This document shows, piece by piece, positions 12,690-22,543 of a stretch of 64,000 nt of DNA. The DNA is from Tetmemena sp. SeJ-2015 (Eukaryota; Ciliophora; Spirotrichea; Sporadotrichida; Oxytrichidae). How positions within the stretch are numbered: the first letter of the stretch is position 1; each line of letters opens with the position of its first letter. The stretch covers positions 1-64,000 of the forward strand of contig JAJKFJ010023314.1 of assembly GCA_027382625.1 (NCBI GenBank), written 5' to 3'. Both the position numbers and the translations under genes were made by a program. The notes beneath the pieces were generated by a model. It saw nothing but the letters and a program-made list of their open reading frames with translations. It had not been told where the DNA came from and did not search any database.

Positions 12690-13527
12690 ATAGATTTAGA
12701 GCCAATACAGACAGTTGGTACACAATAAGATAGATAGAGATAGTAGTACGGTATTGTAGGATGATATGACAGGCAATCGCTTTGTACGACGGAATCAACT
12801 TCGGTATCTGCAGAGAAGCCGCACCAGGCGAGTGAAATTTATGAGACCGTACGCGATATACATTGAGATTCTCGTGTCATATAATATGCTATTGAAACTA
12901 TATCCTAAGTAACAGATATAGACGCGTTCGACAATACATTATACTCCACACATGCGGTAATATGACGCAATACTGTGGTCTTGCGATTCTATGAACCGCT
13001 CCAATCGATAGATTAGCTGATTACATAGACCGTGACAAATCATGCGATTTCTCACCGAGTGCCTCGTCAGCATCGATATTTTAACTGCGTGATAGGAAAA
13101 ATGGATATAACACCTACAGCAGATTACACAAAAGGTAACCAATGACTCTCGTAGTCCAAGCGTTTGGAAGTTTTTGCCAAAAAAAGTCACGGTATAATCT
13201 TCCTATCATTTGAAAATGAAATCATTGAGGTCGATGACTCTCGAATTAACAGAGAAAGCGGACATTAATGAGACTTCACCGATATTCAGCATATACAAAG
13301 TTTTCGTTAAGGTAGCGCTGCTTATCCTCTATGTTCATAGGTCACACTTATCAGCACGTAGGTAATAATTTTGTATCGTGTGTGAGAGTCTCTGTGGTAC
13401 TCAGCACCGACCGAAATCGGATTAAAGGCGCAGACTACACGACATCCGTGAGTCCGCGCCGGACCCCACAAATCAAGGCATGAAATATCGAGATAGCGTG
13501 CTTGCATTACAGGAGTGATAAGAATAG
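12690..13527. other. Featureless, random-like block replacing the ends of pyrF and gcdH
   Basis: These 838 bases show no codon bias, no open frame beyond about 83 codons and no homology I recognise. Base composition looks near-uniform and unlike either neighbour. The block begins mid-gene in pyrF and ends mid-gene in gcdH, and its length is about what the missing gcdH tail, a spacer and the pyrF start would need. It looks like a filled scaffold gap or unusable sequence, not an insertion. Confidence 0.7.
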
Positions 13528-14603
13528 GTATTCACCACTTCCAAATTCACTAAATGACGCGCGATACCAAATTCATCTGAAATGCCATTACCGCCGAGCA
13601 TATCGCGCGCGGTTCTGGCGATATCGAGCGATTTTCCGCAAGAATTACGCTTCATAATGGACGTAATTTCTACCGCTGCAGTGCCCTCATCTTTCATGCG
13701 ACCGAGACGCAAGCAGCCTTGCAATGCCAAGGCAATTTCTGTTTGCATGTCTGCCAGCTTCTTTTGCACTAACTGATTCGCCGCGAGTGGACGGCCAAAT
13801 TGCATGCGATCCATCGTGTATTGCCGAGCTGTATGCCAACAAAACTCCGCAGCACCTAAGGCGCCCCACGCAATGCCATAAGTGCCAGTTTAAGCAGGTA
13901 AATGGCCCTTTTTAAAGCCTTCGACTGTGGCATCAAATTTTTTCGGGAAAAACACTTCACCGGGAATTTCCCCGTAATCGAGGCACAAAACCCAAATTTT
14001 CCGTGGATGGTGGGCGGATAATCTTCCCCCTCTTCTAAAAAAAGCCACGAATAACCATATCGGTTTTTTTGCCCCACCCACAAAACACTCCCAATCGGAC
14101 TATTCTGATCCACCTTAAACCCATCGAAAATTTAAACCTTTTCCCCGTTTTTTTGGCCGCGTGAAATGGGCTCCCAAAGGATCAGAAACCTTTGATTGGT
14201 TCTGTCAACCAAAAAACCCAAAATCCACTCGCCCGTTCAAGCTTGGGTAAAATTTTGGGCCTTTACCAAATTAAATTAATGGGACACCACACCAAAAAGG
14301 GATGAACATTCCCATTGGGGAAGATCCCCCAAAAGATACCCGAACTCCGTCCCCACCCAAAGCCATAAAAAGAAATTTAAACCTGCACCACCGTATTTGT
14401 CGAATATAGAACCCCACTTTACCTAATGCACCCATTTTCAGGGAAAATCGCTGGTCGGGCGCTCTTAGAAAAGCATCCAAAATTCGCGGTGCGAGTTTCT
14501 CCTCGCAATACACACGCGCCGCGTCTTGCACCATGCGTTCGTCGTCGCTTAATTGGGAATTCAACAATAATGGGTCGTCCCATTGGAATGATGCTTTTGC
14601 CAT
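13528..14603 (-). pseudogene. gcdH: Glutaryl-CoA dehydrogenase, error-ridden and truncated
   Basis: GcdH oxidatively decarboxylates glutaryl-CoA to crotonyl-CoA (lysine and tryptophan breakdown), using FAD. The start MAKASFQWDDPLLLNSQL is at 14603. The middle (about 13860-14430) is scrambled by many homopolymer errors but still shows GEIPGEVFFP-like and FDATVEGFKKGH-like remnants. The C-terminal third is clean: [40 protein letters not shown] and [20 protein letters not shown]. It ends at VVNTY where the random-like block begins, so about 25 residues are lost. The family assignment rests on the clean ends. Confidence 0.85.
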
Positions 14604-14777
14604 ATCAGTCTCTCAAATTCTTGTGGTTGGTCTTTACGTAAATGAATGCAGGATACCCGACAAAGTCATCACGATATTTGTTAGACCAACATGCTAACCG
14701 ATTTAGTAAGGAGTGGAAATTTGAACTGTGCCAATTTACTAACTGAAACCGACATAAATGTATGAAATGAGAGAATT

Positions 14778-14852
14778 TGGTCCCTCCGACAAGAATCGAA
14801 CTTGTATCCCACGCTTAGGAGGCATGTGCACTATCCATTGTGCTACGGAGAG
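14778..14852 (-). tRNA. tRNA-Arg (anticodon CCU)
   Basis: A full cloverleaf on the minus strand, including an encoded CCA: acceptor CTCTCCG with CGGAGGG, D-arm GCAC/GTGC, anticodon stem CATGC/GCGTG with loop CTCCTAA (anticodon CCT), and T-arm ACAAG-TTCGATT-CTTGT. It decodes AGG. It lies between gcdH and uup. Confidence 0.95.
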
Positions 14853-15060
14853 ACTTTCGAGTCCCCTCGCTCGTTGACGTTAATTTAACGTTGATATCAA
14901 ACGAAGCCCGCCATCTTACCTGACAGACCGACAACAATCAAATGCAATCCAAGCCAAACGATGAAACCGTTGGCAACTAGCGTACAATAGCGCCTTTCCT
15001 CGTTTTTAACGATATTCCTCTACACGCATCGGCTCTTTTTAGCTCGACAGAAGTTTTTTT

Positions 15061-16974
15061 ATGGCAGTCATTTCACTTAGTAATGCGCAACTGGCATTTG
15101 GTCACGTTGCCCTCCTTGATCATGCAGAATTTTCCATCGAAACCTCAGAACGGGTTGGTTTGATCGGACGTAACGGCACGGGCAAGTCTTCCTTGCTCAA
15201 AATCATCGCTGGCAAATTCAAACTCGATGATGGCCTCTTGGTCATGCAACAAAACATCAAGATTGCGTATGTCGAACAAGAGCCGCAATTTGATCCTGAT
15301 CAGACTGTATTTGACGCCGTCGCTTCTGGCCTCGGTGATCTACCCAAACTTTTGCAAGAGTACGAAGCGATCACGGGCCAATTTGGCGGTGACAACGATG
15401 AAGCCCTGATGGAACGTATGCACGACATTCAAGTACAGCTCGACGCGGCAGATGCCTGGAGTTTAGGTAATACTGTTGAGACGACTTTAGATAAATTAAA
15501 CTTAGCCAAAGATGCCATCATGAGCACGCTCTCAGGCGGCATGAAAAAACGCGTAGCATTGGCTTGTGCCTTGGTAAGCGCACCAGATGTATTACTTCTA
15601 GATGAACCGACCAACCATTTGGATTTTTCTTCGATCAAATGGCTAGAGGCCTTACTAAAAGACTTCAAAGGTAGCGTGCTGTTCATCACGCATGATCGTA
15701 GCTTCCTCGACAATGTCACCACACGTATTATCGAACTTGATCGCGGTAAGATCACTTCTTTCCCAGGCAATTTCTCGACTTATCAAGTACGCAAAGCTGA
15801 GCAATTAGAAATTGAAGAAGTCGAAGCTGCTAAATTTGATAAATTCTTAGCGCAAGAAGAAGTCTGGATACGCAAAGGCGTCAAAGCACGTCGTGTGCGC
15901 GACGAAGGTCGGGTTAAGCGTCTTGAGCAATTACGCTTACAGCGTGCGGCGCGTCGTGAACAACAAGGGCAAGTACGTCTGGATGTGACCACCGGTGAAC
16001 GTTCAGGCAAAATCGTGGCGGAATTGGAAAACGTCTGCAAGAGTTTTGGTCCTAAGAATATCGTCAATGATTTCTCCAGCATCATTATGCGTGGCGATAA
16101 GATAGGCTTGATTGGTCAAAACGGTGCGGGCAAAACCACTTTACTCAAATTAATCTTAGGTGAAGATCAACCAGATAGCGGAACGGTCAAACAAGGCAGC
16201 AAATTACAAATCGCTTACTTCGATCAAATGCGCACGCAACTCAATGAAGAAGTCAGCTTGGCAGAAACAATTTCTCCAGGGAGTGACTTTGTTGAAATTA
16301 ATGGTCAGCGCAAGCACGTCATGTCTTATCTCGGCGATTTTTTATTCGCACCAGAACGTGCTCGCTCGCCAGTTAAAACCTTGTCTGGTGGCGAACGCAA
16401 CCGCCTGTTACTAGCTCGCTTATTCGCCAAGCCAGCAAATGTCCTAGTTCTCGACGAACCAACCAATGATCTCGACATCGACACGCTCGAATTGCTAGAA
16501 GAACTGTTAGAGGATTACGAAGGTACCGTGTTTTTAGTAAGCCATGACCGCATGTTCTTGGATAACGTCGTCACACAAGTTATCGCATCTGAAGGCAATG
16601 GCTTATGGAAAGAATACATAGGCGGTTACACCGACTGGGAAAACTATAAAAACTCGCCAGCGGGTAAAACGGTTGTCGCGCCTGTTAAAGCGAAGACTGA
16701 CAATAAATCTCCCGTCAGTAGCATGGCAGCTCCCGTCGCAAAAGTTGAAGCCAAGACCCAAAACTTACTCAAAGAGCAAAAAGAATTAGACGAATTACCC
16801 AATTTGATCAGCAATTTAGAAGCCGAGCAAAAGATCATTTCTGAAAAATTGGCAGATGGTGATTTCTACAAAGATGCAACACCTGATGACATCAAAAAGC
16901 TCAATGAACGCTTCGCTGAGATCGACGAATTGTTGATGGCAGCATTAGAAAAATGGGAAGCGATTGGCGGATAA
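15061..16974 (+). CDS. uup: ABC-F ATPase Uup
   Basis: A 637-residue cytosolic ABC-F protein with two ATP-binding cassettes and no membrane domain. NBD1 has Walker A GRNGTGKSS (about 37), signature LSGGMKKRVALA and Walker B LLLDEPTNHLD. NBD2 has GQNGAGKTT, LSGGERNRLLLA and LVLDEPTNDLD. The inter-domain linker is basic (KARRVRDEGRVKR), and the C-terminal tail (about 560-637) is a coiled coil, typical of Uup, which binds DNA/ribosomes and affects transposon excision and ribosome assembly. The start follows a T-rich leader with little Shine-Dalgarno but matches the family. A terminator follows. Confidence 0.95.
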   Translation: MAVISLSNAQLAFGHVALLDHAEFSIETSERVGLIGRNGTGKSSLLKIIAGKFKLDDGLLVMQQNIKIAYVEQEPQFDPDQTVFDAVASGLGDLPKLLQEYEAITGQFGGDNDEALMERMHDIQVQLDAADAWSLGNTVETTLDKLNLAKDAIMSTLSGGMKKRVALACALVSAPDVLLLDEPTNHLDFSSIKWLEALLKDFKGSVLFITHDRSFLDNVTTRIIELDRGKITSFPGNFSTYQVRKAEQLEIEEVEAAKFDKFLAQEEVWIRKGVKARRVRDEGRVKRLEQLRLQRAARREQQGQVRLDVTTGERSGKIVAELENVCKSFGPKNIVNDFSSIIMRGDKIGLIGQNGAGKTTLLKLILGEDQPDSGTVKQGSKLQIAYFDQMRTQLNEEVSLAETISPGSDFVEINGQRKHVMSYLGDFLFAPERARSPVKTLSGGERNRLLLARLFAKPANVLVLDEPTNDLDIDTLELLEELLEDYEGTVFLVSHDRMFLDNVVTQVIASEGNGLWKEYIGGYTDWENYKNSPAGKTVVAPVKAKTDNKSPVSSMAAPVAKVEAKTQNLLKEQKELDELPNLISNLEAEQKIISEKLADGDFYKDATPDDIKKLNERFAEIDELLMAALEKWEAIGG

Positions 16975-16994
16975 TTTACCCAAATCCTAAGTGT

Positions 16995-17031
16995 AAAAAA
17001 GAGAAGCCGGTAACAACCGCTTCTCTTTTTT
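16995..17031 (+). terminator. Rho-independent terminator of uup
   Basis: AAGAGAAGCCGGT pairs with ACCGCTTCTCTT (one bulged C, 4-base loop), preceded by an A-run and followed by seven T, 20 bases after the uup stop. Confidence 0.9.
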
Positions 17032-17098
17032 TATTGGGTTCGCGACTCGTCGTGGCCGGTAGAGCTTTATAAACGAGAATTCCAACAATTAGCGCTAG

Positions 17099-18583
17099 CT
17101 AGCGCGCAACTTTTCTAAAATCACGCAAGCGAAAGCCCATTACAAACAGCGAACTAAAATACACCAACATACAAGTCAAAATCACACCGCCCATGAAAGC
17201 AGCCCTGATCCAACGATTACTCTGCAAGGCAATCCAATCCACTTGCGCAGCCAAGCCAAGGGCGACACCCCCCATCAACAATAGTGCCACGCCCAACCTC
17301 ACAAAAAACTTTAGCCAACCGCTAGAGGGCATGTAAAGCTGACGTTGACGTAAGCCGCGATACAGCAAGGCAGCATTAAAACACGCACCCAAACCGACCG
17401 ATAAAGCCAGACCAGCTTGATGAATATAAGGCACAAATAACACATTCATGATCTGCGTGATTACCAACACAATCAATGCGATTTTGACTGGCGTACGAAT
17501 ATCCTGCTGCGCGTAAAACCCCGGCGCTAAGATTTTCACTAGAATCAAACCCGTTAAGCCAACACCGTAGGCGGCGACGGCTTTGGCCGTTTCACTCACC
17601 GCGTGCGCATCAAATTTACCATTGTGAAACAAGGTCGCCGTCAACGCGTCCGACAAGGTTAACAGACCGACCGCCGCAGGCAATGCCAATAAACAGGTTA
17701 AACGCAAACCCCAATCCAATAAGGAGGAATACTCGGTTTTATCGGCATTCGCTTTGGCAGCAGACAAGCTAGGCAACAATACCGTACCGAGCGCAACACC
17801 CAACATCGCAGAAGGAAACTCCATCAAACGATCCGCAAAATTCAATTGCGACGCACTTCCATCTGGCAAAAATGAAGCCCAAGTTGAATTAATCATGATA
17901 CTAATTTGCGTCGCCGACACCGCCAACACTGCCGGTCCCATTTGCTTCAATACACGACGTACCTTGGGATCGCGCAATGCAAATGCCGGATTCCAAGATA
18001 GCTTTGGCAGCATGCCAATTTGAATCAGCGAGGGAATTTGTATCGCCAACTGCAATACGCCCCCCACAAAAACCGCGCATGCGAGCGCATAAATCTGTTT
18101 TTCTTTTCCAAAAAAGCGAGCGAAAAATACGCTGCGGGGTGAAAAAATTAATAAAACTCAAAATAAATTTAAAATCCAATAAAAAACCCTCGACAGGGGA
18201 TAAATTTTAAAAATATAAAACATGTGCGATGAGATTACGTAAAATCAAATTTTGGGGGTTTCCCCAAAAAAATTTAAAGAAACATCAAAAAAATGGCGCC
18301 CGCCCACCCGGAAATAATAAACCCCACACCAACCGGTGGCAAATGATAACCAAAATTCTTTCCCTTCGTTTAAGAATTTTATTTCGATATTCACAAAAAG
18401 GGGGAAAAAGGGGTTAAAGCCCCCGCAAAAAAAGCAGGAAAAAATTCGGAATTTTAAATGCCTGCACATAGGATCCATCATCGCCGTCGCGCCAAAATAC
18501 GCGCCAAATAAAACATCACGAATCAAGCCCGTAATGCGGAAAACATATATATGCTAAAGCACCAGTGTTTTTAGTAAGTTCAT
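17099..18583 (-). pseudogene. murJ: Lipid II flippase MurJ, N-terminal part damaged
   Basis: MurJ flips lipid II across the inner membrane for peptidoglycan synthesis and is normally essential. The C-terminal ~320 residues (17099-18067) read cleanly as the MOP-superfamily half with many membrane spans (DRLMEFPSAMLGVALGTVLL; ILAPGFYAQQDIRTPVKIAL). Upstream, at 18068-18560, the sequence has dense base and homopolymer errors, but the N-terminus is recognisable: MNLLKTL at 18583 and GLIRDVLFGAYFGATA slightly further on. Total span, about 495 codons, matches MurJ. Because the gene is essential, the breaks must be errors. Confidence 0.85.
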
Positions 18584-18672
18584 AGGGCGAGATTATAGCC
18601 GCTGCACTTGGCTAACATTCACATTCATAGAGAGAAATGCAAGCAAATTCGCAGAAACCCGAAAATTGGGCA

Positions 18673-18701
18673 TTTACCGTCAAATTAAACTCTGCTATAC
18701 T
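18673..18701 (+). promoter_or_regulatory. Probable sigma-70 promoter of tRNA-Ser
   Basis: TTTACC (18673-18678), a 17-base spacer and TATACT (18696-18701), about 50 bases upstream of the tRNA-Ser gene. The spacing and position fit a stable-RNA promoter. Confidence 0.5.
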
Positions 18702-18750
18702 TTCGAGCTTCCCAAATGGCTTTAAGCAATTAAAGGCGTTTGACGAATTG

Positions 18751-18850
18751 GGAAAGAAAAGGAATGAGTGGTTTAATCACCAGCCGGGAAAAAGCGTGCT
18801 TTAGGTTTTTATAGGCCTCCCGGGGTTCGAACCCCCCTTTCTCCCGCCGA
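18751..18850 (+). tRNA. tRNA-Ser, in error-rich sequence; element attachment site
   Basis: The sequence keeps a class II tRNA layout: AATGAGTGGTTTAA (D-arm of serine tRNAs), CAGCCGGGAAAAAGC (anticodon region, originally probably GGA), a long variable arm, GGGGTTCGAACCCC (T-arm) and an end close to CTCCCGCC. Extra bases in homopolymers break strict pairing. The integrase gene lies just downstream and a tRNA-3'-end remnant at 28201-28222, so this gene is the likely integration target. Confidence 0.65.
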
Positions 18851-19031
18851 ATAAAATTTCAGGCATTCCAAAAAAACCCAAAAAAACCGGGATTTTCCCC
18901 CTAGTGATATGGGGGGTTTTTTGTTTCGGGGAAGTCCCAAGGGCGGTTTTGGACATCCCTTTTTTTTTCATTTTTTCCTTCGTTTCCCTTTGTTTGCATC
19001 CATGGATGAACCCAAAAAAAAGGGGGCCTGG

Positions 19032-20353
19032 ATGAAAATGCCTAAATCGCTACTTTTCCCCCTCATATGAACAGGTAAAAAACAGCAAACCCAAAGGAAA
19101 AAACCTTTGGGAGGGGGGGGAAAGGGTTTTATTTGGAAATGGCACCACCGGCAAAGAAGGGTTGGGCGTAGGGGCGTCCCTTTCCCCCCAATCACTAAGA
19201 AAAAAAACCCCGGCCTTAAGTTTTGGTGACAACCCGCTTTTTGGGTTTCCAAACATTCCCCTAGAAAAAAAATGTTTAGCCCTTGAGGGGTTACTCAGGA
19301 AGGCATGACCCACGCCCAGAGACGGAAAAGAAAACAAATGGGGGCAACCATCGAAACCAATTTACCTTTGAAAAAAATTGCCCGTAAGGGAAAAAAGGCA
19401 ACCCAAACGCCTGTCCTGCTGGAGCACTTTCAGCAAAACAAAATTTAAACCCCCTAAAAAAAAAACACTTCCCGGGGAAAGGAAACCTTCCGATCCCGGG
19501 AAAAATCACCCACAATTCAAATACCCCGGGTTTTTTTTCCCAAAAAATCGAAGGGAAGGGGTGGGGCGGTAAAGTAGCACATCGACCCAAGGGCAACTTT
19601 GCGCCCTTTGTTTTTTAGTTTTGCAAATCGCAGGGGAAAGAACAAAAACCAGGAAGCCCTTTAAAAAAGGAAAATTGGTATTTAAACCAGTAAAAAACAG
19701 GAATTTGCCGCAAATAAGCCCCGTAAATTTCCCGGTTTTCTGGAAGCCGTTTCTAAGAAGACGCGCGCCCCTGTACCCCCCCACCCAAATTTCGCCCTTG
19801 CGTTTGGGGATGTTGCTAAAATTTTTCGTGCGAAGAGCAAAGTTAGGGGCACGACCCCAAATGGAGCGAAATCAACCTTGAAACAGGTGAATGGATCATT
19901 CCATGGCAACGCATGAAGCGAGGAAAATTAACAGTCAACCCCGACACCACAGATCACCATGTTTGCCTGTCGCGCCAAGGCTTAGAACTAATTAAGGAAC
20001 TACACAAATACACAGGTGGAAGCCCTTACCTATTCCCGAATCAACGCGACCACAGCAAACCCATGAGCGGTGATGCTATACGCATGGCATTGAATCGCAT
20101 GGGCTATGAAGGTAAGATGACTACTCACGGCTTTAGGGCTTTGGCGATGACCACGCTCAAGGAAAAGCTAGGCTATCGCCATGAAACGGTAGATAGGCAA
20201 CTAGCCCACGCACAGAAAGACAAGGTGGCAAGCGCCTATGACCGCGCCCAATTCCTCGATGAACGTAAAAAGATGATGCAACATTGGGCAGACTACCTAG
20301 ACAGCATCAAAGCGGGTGGCAATGTAATTCCAGTAAGTTTTAAACAAGCCTAA
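19032..20353 (+). CDS. int: P4-type tyrosine recombinase (integrase), 5' two-thirds damaged
   Basis: A site-specific recombinase that would integrate and excise the element. The clean C-terminal part (from about 19862) contains WSEINLETGEWIIPWQRMK, then the catalytic HGFRA, LAHAQKD and nucleophile AYDRAQF of P4-like integrases, ending in the usual HWADYLDS region. Upstream (19032-19860), homopolymer errors scramble the frame, but fragments remain: MKMPKSLL at 19032, HAQRRKRKQ and VLLEHFQQNKF, matching the arm-binding and core-binding domains. The start is chosen by these fragments and by the usual ~420-residue length. It lies just downstream of tRNA-Ser, on the same strand. Confidence 0.75.
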
Positions 20354-20374
20354 GCAAACCCAAGTGAAGCAAAG

Positions 20375-20400
20375 AAAGCCGCCAAACCAGCGGCTTTTTT
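20375..20400 (+). terminator. Terminator after the integrase gene
   Basis: AAAGCCGC (20375-20382) and GCGGCTTT (20390-20397) form an 8-bp stem followed by a T-run, 22 bases after the integrase stop. Confidence 0.8.
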
Positions 20401-20453
20401 TACGTCTAAAGCCAATACAGCACAAAAAAAGATAGCCTTATTTTCTAAAAAGC

Positions 20454-20568
20454 GGTGTAACGGTGTAACAGATAGATAAAAGATGACTTAAGCCTTTGAT
20501 TTACTTACTTATTTACTGTTACACCTATATATAAATAAGGTGTAACAACGGTGTAACAGTTGTGTAAC
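20454..20568. other. Iteron cluster 1, candidate replication origin
   Basis: GGTGTAAC occurs at 20454, 20462, 20539 and 20550, inverted at 20518, with a variant TGTGTAAC at 20561. The inverted pair TGTTACACCT (20517-20526) and AGGTGTAACA (20538-20547) flanks an 11-base all-A/T core. This layout, iterons around an AT-rich unwinding element, is typical of initiator-dependent origins; P4 alpha protein uses GGTGAACA iterons. A matching cluster lies at 27328-27440. Confidence 0.7.
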
Positions 20569-20823
20569 AGCCAAAAATGCCCCCACTATTTCATGCGGGT
20601 TTACAAAATAAAAGTGTTGAAGGGCACCAGCCCTGCATCTTGGTATTTTGTAGTCTTGTCGGTACTTCTTGAAACTGAGCGCGAGTCGGTTTTCTGGTGG
20701 CCACCAACCAACGCGGCATAAATTAAGCTTGCAGCATATATCCGATTGAATATAAATTGGTAACTGAAGATGTAAGCACCGTTTAGAACGCCCTAGAAGT
20801 TGTAAAAGAGCGGCTTTGCACTA
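20569..20823. other. Region between iterons and the XRE gene
   Basis: It contains TTTCATGCGGGTTT (20589-20602), repeated beside the second iteron cluster and near the right end, and a GC-rich stretch ending GGGCACCAGCCC. No gene is visible. The promoter for the XRE gene is presumably here. Confidence 0.4.
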
Positions 20824-20835
20824 ATGAGAAAAATC

Positions 20836-21768
20836 ATGAATACAGAAAATACATTTAGTAGTGTTTGGGATGCTATTGCGGACACCTCAGAACAAGCGGC
20901 GAATATACGCACTAGGTCGGAACTAATGCAGCAGATAGCGACTATTGTGAACGAGAAGAAGTGGACGCAAGCCGAAGCCGCTAAACGATGTGGCGTAACT
21001 CAACCACGCATGAATGATTTGTTGCGCGGTCGTGTGTCTCGCTTCTCATTAGATGCATTGGTAAATATGGCGACTGCGATTGGTAAGCGCGTGCACATAG
21101 AATTAAAAGCTGAGCCAGCTTTAGCTAAGGCATCGGGAAATACATCTAATCGTGATTCTGAAATGACAACGGACGAAATTAATCAATGGCTGTCGTTGAA
21201 AGTAGATTCCCCTCTTGTGGACGTAAATTGGACATTACAACAAATTATCTTTTTTGACGAGGAAGTTTGCAAACGACAACCAGAATTAAAAGGGAAACTT
21301 AACTCACCAAAAGCAAAATGGAATACGTTACATAAATTAATGAAGTATGAAAAAGCGTATCTATCTGGAGTGAACAACGCTCTGTTGCTAGCGATTAAGA
21401 AATGCTTAGAAAGTCAGTTGATTGTTCCTAATTGGGCTGCCGTAGAGTTTGTGCGTAAATTTGATAGGGTCGATACATTAGAAGTAACTTCTTGGGATGA
21501 GGCTTTTGGTCGCCCGTTTAAAAAAGGAATGACCGCTTCCGCTAGAAAAAAACAAGAAAGACTTGCACCTATAGTTTTACAGAAAGTAGTCGATAATTAT
21601 TGCTCTGAAAATCCCAAGCCGATTGATTCAAGCTTATTTGAGGAAATTGGGAAGCCGCTTGCAATTAGTCATTCCACTGCTGAACGCTATTACAGATATG
21701 CTAGGGGGAAAGATTGGATTGCTGATTCTATCCTACCAATATCAAATAGAAAAAAATCGTCTGAGTAA
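20836..21768 (+). CDS. XRE-family regulator with a long uncharacterised C-terminal domain
   Basis: About 310 residues. Residues 1-95 are a helix-turn-helix protein of the kind usually encoded alone (about 90-100 residues): WTQAEAAKRCGVTQPRMNDLLRGRVSRFSLDAL is the DNA-binding core. The remaining ~210 residues have a charged linker and a mostly helical region ending in AERYYRYARGKDW, which looks like a second small DNA-binding helix pair; I do not recognise the family. ATG at 20836 is preferred because homologous HTH proteins start MNTENTF; an in-frame ATG is at 20824. No toxin partner is visible upstream. It is probably an element-borne regulator. Confidence 0.7.
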   Translation: MNTENTFSSVWDAIADTSEQAANIRTRSELMQQIATIVNEKKWTQAEAAKRCGVTQPRMNDLLRGRVSRFSLDALVNMATAIGKRVHIELKAEPALAKASGNTSNRDSEMTTDEINQWLSLKVDSPLVDVNWTLQQIIFFDEEVCKRQPELKGKLNSPKAKWNTLHKLMKYEKAYLSGVNNALLLAIKKCLESQLIVPNWAAVEFVRKFDRVDTLEVTSWDEAFGRPFKKGMTASARKKQERLAPIVLQKVVDNYCSENPKPIDSSLFEEIGKPLAISHSTAERYYRYARGKDWIADSILPISNRKKSSE

Positions 21769-21893
21769 GTCTAATCCTCAAAGTTTACAAAATATCAGAG
21801 GATTACGAAATCACTTTCATCTAGCAAAATTCGCTCTGTTGTTGTGTGCCACCCAGTTTTTTGGAGGCGCAACAAAATCCAACAAGGAGCAAT

Positions 21894-22100
21894 ATGCAAA
21901 CCCAAAATCTAGCACCACAAAAATTACTACGCCTTCCTAGTGTCCTTGAGCGACTAGGGATTTCAAAAACAGAATACTACCGACGAATGAAGTTAGGCAC
22001 GGTTCCTAAGTCTATTCGTTTGGGTGTTAATTCTGTCGCATGGCTTGAATCAGATATTGATGCTTACATTAATTCCTTGGCGAACAAGGAGGCGAAATGA
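21894..22100 (+). CDS. alpA: AlpA-family transcriptional activator
   Basis: A 68-residue MerR-like winged HTH protein: LLRLPSVLERLGISKTEYYRRMKLGTVP is the DNA-binding segment, and AWLESDIDAYI is the conserved AlpA end. In P4-like and prophage elements such proteins (AlpA, Vis, Delta) activate excision or late genes. ATG at 21894 has AAGGAG 6 bases upstream; the GTG at 21846 is not family-like. Its stop overlaps the next start (ATGA at 22097), so it heads a coupled group of small genes. Confidence 0.85.
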   Translation: MQTQNLAPQKLLRLPSVLERLGISKTEYYRRMKLGTVPKSIRLGVNSVAWLESDIDAYINSLANKEAK

Positions 22101-22543
22101 AAAAGCGTCAAAGGCTCAAGGCCGTAAGGTTAAAAAAATCCGCGATTAGTAAGCGAACTAATCTCACTCCAAAACAAAAGTTAAAAGCACTTGTTTGCGG
22201 TGTGCAGCACACTAGCAAACTAAGAAATGAACTCACAGACGTGGGGCTGGGTTTGCGTGATGCCAGTGGCTTAACGCAATGCCAAACACTTCTACTGGTA
22301 TTGCAGTATCTAGGTACAAGGGGCATGAATACACTTGAAGGTGTGGCGTGCGGTTTCCTTCGTATCGCTACCCGAGTACAAGAACTTGAAGCTGATGGTC
22401 ACATTATCCACTCTATCAAAGAGCGCGCAATTGGTGCGGATGGTCTTGTACATACAGGGATCGCACGCTACATCTATAAAGGCCGCAAACCCTTAGATGA
22501 CCCTCAAGGCTCATTAGATTTAGGCGAGGTGACACATGGGTAA
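22097..22543 (+). CDS. Element-encoded protein with a winged-helix-like domain
   Basis: 148 residues. A very basic N-terminus (KKRQRLKAVRLKKS) is followed by a helical domain (about 55-125) with LLLVLQYLGTRGMNTLEGVACGFLRIATRVQELEADGH, which has the shape of a winged-helix replication or regulatory domain common in proteobacterial prophages and satellites. The precise role is unknown. It overlaps alpA by 4 bases and the next gene by 8, with AGGAGG just upstream. Confidence 0.6.
   Translation: MKKRQRLKAVRLKKSAISKRTNLTPKQKLKALVCGVQHTSKLRNELTDVGLGLRDASGLTQCQTLLLVLQYLGTRGMNTLEGVACGFLRIATRVQELEADGHIIHSIKERAIGADGLVHTGIARYIYKGRKPLDDPQGSLDLGEVTHG

Noticed and set aside
12939..13507. Short open frames in the random-like block
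   Set aside because: Consistent with chance in random sequence; no motif.
18968..19881. Several 60-100-codon frames in the error-dense block
   Set aside because: They are by-products of stretched homopolymers; the underlying gene is the integrase.
20836..21768. Toxin-antitoxin pair with the XRE protein as antitoxin
   Set aside because: No toxin gene upstream or downstream; the intervening region is non-coding.
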